Below, one piece after another: positions 58,302 to 64,000 of a DNA stretch of 64,000 bases (positions are counted from its first letter, which is position 1; the number at the start of each line of letters is the position of its first letter). Under the pieces are notes generated by a model, which had not been told where the DNA came from, did no database searches, and was given only the letters and a program-made list of their open reading frames with translations. This DNA is from a virus. The translations under genes were made by a program, and so were the position numbers. Where the stretch lies: IMG/VR virus record IMGVR_UViG_3300027759_000067, positions 25,708 to 89,707 of that record; one strand, given 5' to 3'.

Positions 58302-59587
58302 AAGCAGCAATAGCAGCATTGGTTGGTGAGTTAGATAAATCACAATACTTCACACTTGAACAACTACATAACATACAGGAATCACAACTGGCCAACATAG
58401 TCAAGTATCACGCTCAACGTAGCAGTCATTTTGCCGCAAGATTAGCAGCACAGGGATTGAATCCTAAAGACATACTTACTTTAACCAACCTAAAGAAACT
58501 AACGCCCTTTGCCAAGAAAAATATACAGCAAGCAGGCGATGACTTTAACGTTAAGAATGTACCACCTGCACATCTACCAATTGGTAAGTCAGAAACCAGC
58601 GGTAGCACTGGCGAACCCGTAACAATAAACAAATCAAAGTTATGTGACCTGTTTTGGAATGCCCATACTCTACGAGATCATCAATGGTACAAAAGAGATT
58701 ATACAGGCAAACTAACCAGCATACGTGCCACTAATAGAAAGTACTTAGAAGCAGACAACTGGGGAGGACCTGTGCATATGCTATATGGTACCGGCCTGGG
58801 ACAGGGTATTCCTGTGTCTATGGATATTCAACAACAAATGAAACATCTTGCTGAGTTCCAACCTAACATTATAATAGTACATGCCGGTGTGTTAGCGGGC
58901 ATGATCACAGAGTGGGAACGTACTGGATATACACTTACAGAACTTGTACATCTTAAGAACATAGGTGATACATTACACGACGATACAAGACAGCGATTTA
59001 AAACACTAACAGGATTAACCATAGAGGACAACTACAGCAGCAGCGAAGTAGGCTGTATTGCTATACAATGTCCAGAAGGTGGTATGTTCCACATAATGGC
59101 AGAGAATCTCATAGTAGAAGTTATCAACGAGGATGGTACAGGTTGTCAGCCCGGCCAAGTAGGGCGTGTAGTTGTCACTGACTTGTTCAATGCCGCTGCC
59201 CCCGTCATACGCTACGACATTGGAGACTATGCTGAAGTAGGCACACCCTGTACATGTGGCAGACATTTACCCACATTGAAACGTGTATTAGGACGTGAGC
59301 GTGGTTTGTTCCAACGTGCAGATGGTAGTAAGTTTTGGCCCACAGCAGGACAATATGCTGCGGCTAAAGTTGTTCAAGTACGACAATGGCAAATCGTACA
59401 GCATAGTTTAGATGACATAGAGTACAAGTTAGTCACAGATCTGCCACTTACCCAAGAACAACACGATCAACTATTAATTATCTTTCGAGAAAGATTAGGA
59501 TTTGAGTGTGTTAGGATTACAGAGTATAGAGATCAAATACCTTTAAGGAATGGAAAATATGAGGAAACCGTATGTTTAATCGAATAA
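58298..59587 (+). CDS. PaaK/CapK-like adenylate-forming enzyme
   Basis: 429 residues, standard for phenylacetate-CoA-ligase-like enzymes. P-loop-like SETSGSTGEPV (98-108), DNYSSSEVG (about 246-254), RYDIGDYAEVG (about 305-315) and a Cys pair CTCGRHLPTL match the AMP-binding PaaK family, which activates a carboxylate as acyl-AMP and usually forms a CoA thioester; CapK relatives occur in polysaccharide clusters. Overlaps both neighbours (4 and 16 nt), so the three genes are one translation unit. The acid is unknown. Confidence 0.85.
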   Translation: MKAAIAALVGELDKSQYFTLEQLHNIQESQLANIVKYHAQRSSHFAARLAAQGLNPKDILTLTNLKKLTPFAKKNIQQAGDDFNVKNVPPAHLPIGKSETSGSTGEPVTINKSKLCDLFWNAHTLRDHQWYKRDYTGKLTSIRATNRKYLEADNWGGPVHMLYGTGLGQGIPVSMDIQQQMKHLAEFQPNIIIVHAGVLAGMITEWERTGYTLTELVHLKNIGDTLHDDTRQRFKTLTGLTIEDNYSSSEVGCIAIQCPEGGMFHIMAENLIVEVINEDGTGCQPGQVGRVVVTDLFNAAAPVIRYDIGDYAEVGTPCTCGRHLPTLKRVLGRERGLFQRADGSKFWPTAGQYAAAKVVQVRQWQIVQHSLDDIEYKLVTDLPLTQEQHDQLLIIFRERLGFECVRITEYRDQIPLRNGKYEETVCLIE

Positions 59588-60495
59588 TAGCCATACTATT
59601 ATTAGCCGTTAGTTTATCAGCACAAGCACAACAGAAGCCTATTAGAATGGTCATAGCCTATGGAGCAGGTGGGCTCACTGATATTATCAGTCGTAAGTTT
59701 GAAGAGCCCTTAGAAAAAGAATTAGGACGTAAAATAATTATAGATCCCCGCGTGGGTGCCGGTGGTTATATAGGATTTAAGAATGTAGCAAATACTCGAT
59801 CGGATGAAGTGGTTATTGCCATAACAGACTCTATGGCATTATCTAATATATCATTATTATACGATGATTTAGATATCAACGATTTTAAGTATATTGTACA
59901 AATTGGATACACACAAGGATTGGTATTAGCAGTTCGTAAGGGCAGTCCATTAAAAAACATAGACACTTGGCGTAATCATCGAGGACTGCCCATAAATGTA
60001 GGTGTTAATGGCATGGGTGCTGCCCATCATTACTATAGTTGGTTGGTTAGTAATCAACTGGGTTTTCCAAGGACTGACATTTACTACAAGGGTTCTGGAG
60101 AAATGGTCACTCAGATCATAGGTGGGCATGTTGATGCTATATGGGTTAATCTTGCCAGTATAATTCAATTTGAAAATAGAGTTGATATAGTGGCAATAAC
60201 AGCACCTAAAAGAAATGAGTTAATACCAAATGTACCTACGTTTAAGGAACTTGGTATAGATTTGCCCCCTAAGCCTCTTTTTATGGTAATTGCAAATAAC
60301 ACCACAGACACCGCTACATTAAGAGAAGTTGAACGTGCTGTGACAAAATTGCTGAATAATCCAGAATTTGTAAAATCATTAAGTCTTGAGTTACAAATAG
60401 AGCCAGGAACCGGTGCAGATGCCCGTAATGACACTGAAAAATTATTCAAAGCACAGGCTAAGTTTATAGAATACGTCAAGACATTAAAGAAGTGA
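59572..60495 (+). CDS. Bug/TctC family periplasmic solute-binding protein
   Basis: 307 residues. Signal peptide (MFNRIIAILLLAVSLSAQAQ) then the Bug signature: KPIRMVIAYGAGGLTDIISR (about 22-41), VGAGGYIGFKNVA, NVGVNGMGAAHHYYS, DIYYKGSGEMVTQIIGGHVDA and VPTFKELGIDLP. The family binds carboxylates or similar solutes for TTT transporters and is highly expanded in Burkholderiales. No transporter membrane subunits are nearby. A phage copy probably feeds a host transporter or senses or sequesters a ligand. It overlaps the PaaK-like gene by 16 nt. Confidence 0.92.
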   Translation: MFNRIIAILLLAVSLSAQAQQKPIRMVIAYGAGGLTDIISRKFEEPLEKELGRKIIIDPRVGAGGYIGFKNVANTRSDEVVIAITDSMALSNISLLYDDLDINDFKYIVQIGYTQGLVLAVRKGSPLKNIDTWRNHRGLPINVGVNGMGAAHHYYSWLVSNQLGFPRTDIYYKGSGEMVTQIIGGHVDAIWVNLASIIQFENRVDIVAITAPKRNELIPNVPTFKELGIDLPPKPLFMVIANNTTDTATLREVERAVTKLLNNPEFVKSLSLELQIEPGTGADARNDTEKLFKAQAKFIEYVKTLKK

Positions 60496-60501
60496 GTGTG
60501 C

Positions 60502-60507
60502 TAAATA
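60502..60507 (+). promoter_or_regulatory. Late promoter motif
   Basis: GCTAAATAC, 19 nt before the ATG at 60527; RBS GAGGA follows. Confidence 0.6.
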
Positions 60508-60526
60508 CACACAGAGGATTCAAATA

Positions 60527-61630
60527 ATGGCGGCCAACGGCATATCAACACTATCTACAAAACAATTACGTCAAGTTGCTAAACTAGATCTGGCTCAATT
60601 AAAGCGTAAAGGCTATACACTATACGCAGATGGTACTACGAATTTTGGCAGCGCACAGTTTAGCGGTAGTAATTACCTGTCAGTAACTAATGCGGCATTT
60701 ACCTTTACTGGCAACTTTACAGTTGAAGGTTGGTATTATCCTACAAATGTAACAGGTTCTCACAGTTTATTTTGTTTAGGGCCAGATCCGGCTAATAGAT
60801 ATGTTTTTGCTTTGTCAGGAACATCGGTAAGCAGTAACCTATACGGCTTTGGCTTAACAACCTATACCAGTACTGTGCCTATCAATACTTGGACTCACAT
60901 TGCTGTAGTACGCAGTGGAAGCACAGTTAAGGTATATATTAACGGTATTGCCAGTGTAACAACAGATACTCAAGCAGGTACAATAGGCAACGGTACATTA
61001 AACATTGGTGCAGATGCCGCCAATGGTGCTCTATTTTTAGGCAACATATCAAACTTCAGAGTAGTAAAAGGCACAGCATTATACACAGCAACATTTACAC
61101 CATCGCTAAGTCCATTTAAGGCCATTGATGGAACACAGCTATTATTAAACACCGACAACGGTGCTAACTTTTTAAAAGATAGTTCAACAAATAACTTTAC
61201 AGTTACTAATTATGGTTCAGTTGTTACATCGAACACTGGGCCAGGCCCGGACACAGTTGCTAACTTTTATCGTGTTCGTAATGTTTACGATATAGATTTA
61301 CTGGCAGACAAATATACCAGCAATACTACCACTGTAATGACCACAAGCACATTAGTCGAAGGACGTCCTTGGGCTACGGTATATACAAGTTTAACTTTTA
61401 CCTACGGCGAGGCTACAATTAGTTTTAGTCTATCCGGCAGTACTTTTAGTAATGTTACTTGCCCTTACGGCGCAGGCGGATATTCAGCTAGTAGTGGTCA
61501 ACTAACTATGCTTGGTACAAAACTCATTGGAGGAACTACTCCTGCTAATGATATAATATGGAACTATGTGTGTGCGGCCAACGATGGTGTTATAACAGGA
61601 TTTACCTACAGTTCAGGTACTCCTCCTTAA
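60527..61630 (+). CDS. Virion protein with LamG/concanavalin-like domain
   Basis: 367 residues. Residues about 40-210 have the Laminin-G_3 pattern (FSGSNYLSV, FTVEGWYYPTN, INTWTHIAVVRSGSTVKVYING (in two parts), ISNFRVVKGTALYT, TQLLLNT). Such lectin-like domains bind glycans. The helical basic start (LSTKQLRQVAKLDLAQLKRKG) may be the virion anchor. Likely an adhesin or tail decoration. Confidence 0.8.
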   Translation: MAANGISTLSTKQLRQVAKLDLAQLKRKGYTLYADGTTNFGSAQFSGSNYLSVTNAAFTFTGNFTVEGWYYPTNVTGSHSLFCLGPDPANRYVFALSGTSVSSNLYGFGLTTYTSTVPINTWTHIAVVRSGSTVKVYINGIASVTTDTQAGTIGNGTLNIGADAANGALFLGNISNFRVVKGTALYTATFTPSLSPFKAIDGTQLLLNTDNGANFLKDSSTNNFTVTNYGSVVTSNTGPGPDTVANFYRVRNVYDIDLLADKYTSNTTTVMTTSTLVEGRPWATVYTSLTFTYGEATISFSLSGSTFSNVTCPYGAGGYSASSGQLTMLGTKLIGGTTPANDIIWNYVCAANDGVITGFTYSSGTPP

Positions 61631-61685
61631 GATATAGGCGTTCACAATTTTAACAACACATTACCCTTTGGGCATTAAAACAGAC

Positions 61686-61691
61686 TAAATA
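61686..61691 (+). promoter_or_regulatory. Late promoter motif
   Basis: ACTAAATAAC, 5 nt before the ATG at 61697; no RBS. Confidence 0.5.
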
Positions 61692-61696
61692 ACACT

Positions 61697-61942
61697 ATGA
61701 GAGCAAGAGAATTTACAATCAATATTCCAATTTCGATCAAGATTAACGGTGACGGCGAACCCGAAATTGATATGGGTCAAGATGCTCCTATAGATCCAAG
61801 TGAGCCAAAACAAGATCCTGTTATGGTTCCTCCACTACAACAGCAAATAGAGCTGCAAAAGGCTGACGTTGGTAAAATCAGTCCTATTATTAAAGATCTT
61901 ACACAGGACGAAGTAGATCCAGAAACCAAACAACTGCCTTAA
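61697..61942 (+). CDS. Small hypothetical late protein
   Basis: 81 residues: a short basic/beta start (MRAREFTINIPISIKING) then acidic Pro/Gln-rich sequence (MVPPLQQQIELQKADVGK). Small proteins of this layout accompany fibre genes in related phages. Function unknown. Confidence 0.65.
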   Translation: MRAREFTINIPISIKINGDGEPEIDMGQDAPIDPSEPKQDPVMVPPLQQQIELQKADVGKISPIIKDLTQDEVDPETKQLP

Positions 61943-61967
61943 TGGTGTCTAAGGGAGCAAGACCCAG

Positions 61968-64000
61968 ATGACCATTAGAAAAATAGAAGCAGGTAGGGTA
62001 ATAACCAAAGATATTGACACCTTCATTGGTTATGAAGGTACGATCTTCTATGACGAACAAACTGGTGAATTTAGATTATCTGACGGTATAACTGAAGGTG
62101 GAATACCCTTAGGAGCTGGTGGCGCCGGTTATGTTTTAACAACAGCAACATCAATTAGACTTGGTGGAGTTAGAATTGGTGCAGGTATTAGTGTAAGTCC
62201 TAATGGAACTATTTCTGTTAATACAGGTACTCCTTATGTTTTAACCATAGCTACCACAAGTACACTTGGTGGAGTTAAAATTGGTGCTGGTATTGATGTA
62301 AGCCCAACGGGTGTAATATCTGTTAATACTGGTACCCCTTATCTTCTAACAACTGCAACCACTAACACACTTGGCGGAGTTAAAATTGGTGCAGGCATTG
62401 ATATAAGTGCAGATGGCACTATATCTGTTAATACTGGTACTGCATATTCATTGCCTGTTGCAACTACTACAACATTGGGTGGTATAATAGCAGGTTTAGA
62501 ATTATCTATAGATAACACCGGTACACTTAATGTTGATCTATCTGCAATCAAGCAATCAATAATACCAAATATTGATCTTAATTATGATTTAGGCACATTA
62601 GAAAATAGATTTAGAAATATATATGTACAAGATATATTCTCCAGTGGTACTATCTATACTAACTCTATAGTAATAAATTCAACAAGTACTATTGGTGGTG
62701 CTGAAATTATTACTACTGCTACTATTTCTCAGTATGCATCTACTTCTACAACAAATGTTCTCATAGCAACTACCAGTACTGCACCTAATGCAGTAAATGG
62801 TCAACTTTGGTTTAATTCCGAGGACGGCCGTGCTTATATAAAATACGATAATGCGTGGGTTGATTTAAGCCCGAGTATAGTACCACCAGTTAGCACATAC
62901 CTGGGTGAATTAACTATAGATGGTACTACAATTAGTACTATAGACAGCACCTTAACAAATATCTATATAGATAGCATTTTAGATGTTAGTGGAGCAATCT
63001 ATACAAATAACTATTTGGTTAGTACTCTTACTAATATTAGTAGTGGTGTTGGCATCAGTGTATCACGTACAAATAGCGGAACTGTAACTGTTAGCAACAC
63101 AGGTGTATTAAGGATAGTAGCAGGTGTAGATACATCTATATCTACTGCCACAGGCGTTGTAATAATAAACAACACAGGTACATTGCAAACAATTACCAAT
63201 CGTGGATCCACAACAACTAATGCTATTAACATTACTTCAACTGCGGCAAGTACAAATACAATCACAGGTGCATTAATAATCGCAGGTGGTGTTGGCATAG
63301 GTGGCGATATATTCATTGATGGTGATATTAGAGATGTTAATGGATCACTAATACATATAGCAACTACCAGCACAGCTCCTACAAGAGTAGATGGACAGTT
63401 ATGGTTTAACTCTGAAGACGGACGTGCTTATATCAAATACAATAATAATTGGATTGATTTTAGTCCAAGTATAGTACCACCAACAAGTACATACCTTGAT
63501 GGATTAGTAGTTGAAGGCACCACTATTCGTACAATAGACACCACAGCTACTACTGTTTATATTGATAAAGATTTAGATGTAGCCGGTGCATTGTTTGTTA
63601 ATACCACAAGTTTTGTAGCAGGTGCAGAAATAATAACTACGGCTACAATTGCTGAATTTGCTTATCTTGGACCACAAGGCATTCAGGGCATACAAGGTAT
63701 TGTTGGTTATACTGGTAGCCAAGGCATTCAGGGTGTACAGGGCATACAAGGTATACAAGGTATTGTTGGTTATACTGGTAGCCAAGGTATACAAGGAACA
63801 ATAGGTCAACCAGGACAAAGCGTAAGAATTACTGGCAGTACATCATCCTATGCTACTTTAGAAACTCCATATACAGGTCTTCAATGGGACGGGTATATTA
63901 CTTTAGATAATGGACATTTAAATGTATGGGATGGTGCAATATGGCTTGATGTTGGTAATATTACAGGTCCACAAGGTACTCAAGGAATTCAAGGTATACA
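61968..64000 (+). CDS. Tail fibre, collagen-like repeats, truncated by window end
   Basis: Open to base 64000, at least 677 residues. RBS AAGGGAG precedes the ATG. Start TIRKIEAGRVITKDIDTFIG; then repeats TLGGVKIGAGIDxS...GTISVNTGTPY (about 45-175), two copies of a module also present in the 1552-residue fibre (IATTSTAP...GQLWFNSEDGRAYIKY), and GIQGIQG/GYTGSQG collagen-like triplets from about residue 567. Likely a second long fibre. The stop is outside the window. Confidence 0.8.
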   Translation, partial: MTIRKIEAGRVITKDIDTFIGYEGTIFYDEQTGEFRLSDGITEGGIPLGAGGAGYVLTTATSIRLGGVRIGAGISVSPNGTISVNTGTPYVLTIATTSTLGGVKIGAGIDVSPTGVISVNTGTPYLLTTATTNTLGGVKIGAGIDISADGTISVNTGTAYSLPVATTTTLGGIIAGLELSIDNTGTLNVDLSAIKQSIIPNIDLNYDLGTLENRFRNIYVQDIFSSGTIYTNSIVINSTSTIGGAEIITTATISQYASTSTTNVLIATTSTAPNAVNGQLWFNSEDGRAYIKYDNAWVDLSPSIVPPVSTYLGELTIDGTTISTIDSTLTNIYIDSILDVSGAIYTNNYLVSTLTNISSGVGISVSRTNSGTVTVSNTGVLRIVAGVDTSISTATGVVIINNTGTLQTITNRGSTTTNAINITSTAASTNTITGALIIAGGVGIGGDIFIDGDIRDVNGSLIHIATTSTAPTRVDGQLWFNSEDGRAYIKYNNNWIDFSPSIVPPTSTYLDGLVVEGTTIRTIDTTATTVYIDKDLDVAGALFVNTTSFVAGAEIITTATIAEFAYLGPQGIQGIQGIVGYTGSQGIQGVQGIQGIQGIVGYTGSQGIQGTIGQPGQSVRITGSTSSYATLETPYTGLQWDGYITLDNGHLNVWDGAIWLDVGNITGPQGTQGIQGI
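63673..63822 (+). repeat. Collagen-like in-frame repeat (GIQ/GYTGS units)
   Basis: Tandem units encode Gly-x-Gln triplets with a duplicated ATTGTTGGTTATACTGGTAG-type block around 63696 and 63759; typical fibre-shaft trimerising repeats and prone to copy-number change. Confidence 0.75.

Overview
The window is a piece of a T4-superfamily myovirus genome (Caudoviricetes). The hallmarks are a terminase large-subunit end, gp32-type SSB, UvsX, a UvsY-like mediator, UvsW, a gp61-type primase, a gp41-type helicase, a T4-style DNA ligase, long tail-fibre genes and TAAATA late-promoter motifs. The host is not named by the sequence. A Bug/TctC-family periplasmic solute-binding protein inside the phage late region points to a betaproteobacterium, because that family is greatly expanded in Burkholderiales. 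This is an inference.

Layout. (1) 1-3.7 kb: end of the terminase and a 1030-residue modular, probably virion-associated protein. (2) 3.8-18.4 kb, plus strand: DNA replication and recombination operon (SSB, uvsX, uvsY-like, HARP-like protein, uvsW, possible clamp-loader small subunit, zinc-finger protein, dCMP deaminase, DnaE-core-like protein, primase, helicase), with a GT25-like glycosyltransferase inserted. Translational coupling (ATGA/TAATG overlaps) is the rule. (3) 17.9-20.9 kb: AlgH/UPF0301 protein, nucleotidyltransferase-like protein, glycosyltransferase-like protein, 5'-nucleotidase and a GNAT-like protein. (4) 21.6-33.5 kb, minus strand: an accessory/early module of about 36 small genes, GC-richer than the flanks. 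Most genes or short gene pairs have their own near-perfect sigma70 promoter (TTGACA-17 bp-TATAAT), often with an inverted repeat inside the spacer. (5) 33.5-34.4 kb: about 0.7 kb of intergenic DNA with three hairpins and reiterated GTGTATA/CAGCGGGGTATT elements at the switch between minus-strand early and plus-strand late genes. (6) 34.4-64 kb: late region with baseplate, fibre and adhesin genes, interrupted by methyltransferase, GT9-like glycosyltransferase, DNA ligase, IF-1, HNH nuclease and a methyltransferase/PaaK-like/Bug-protein cassette. The last fibre gene runs off the window.

The two promoter classes suggest the transcription programme. Host sigma70 probably reads the minus-strand module and the ligase early, and a T4-like late sigma probably reads TAAATA sites on both strands. 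Ten late genes begin only 4-8 nt after TAAATA, and three early start codons lie 6 nt after TATAAT. The sequence therefore predicts a substantial set of leaderless mRNAs in a phage that also carries its own translation initiation factor IF-1.

Most promising for follow-up: the hairpin-spacer promoter array, phage IF-1 with the predicted leaderless mRNAs, the late metabolic cassette, the mini-DnaE protein, the tail-linked papain-like protease, and the 33.8-34.2 kb control or origin-like region.
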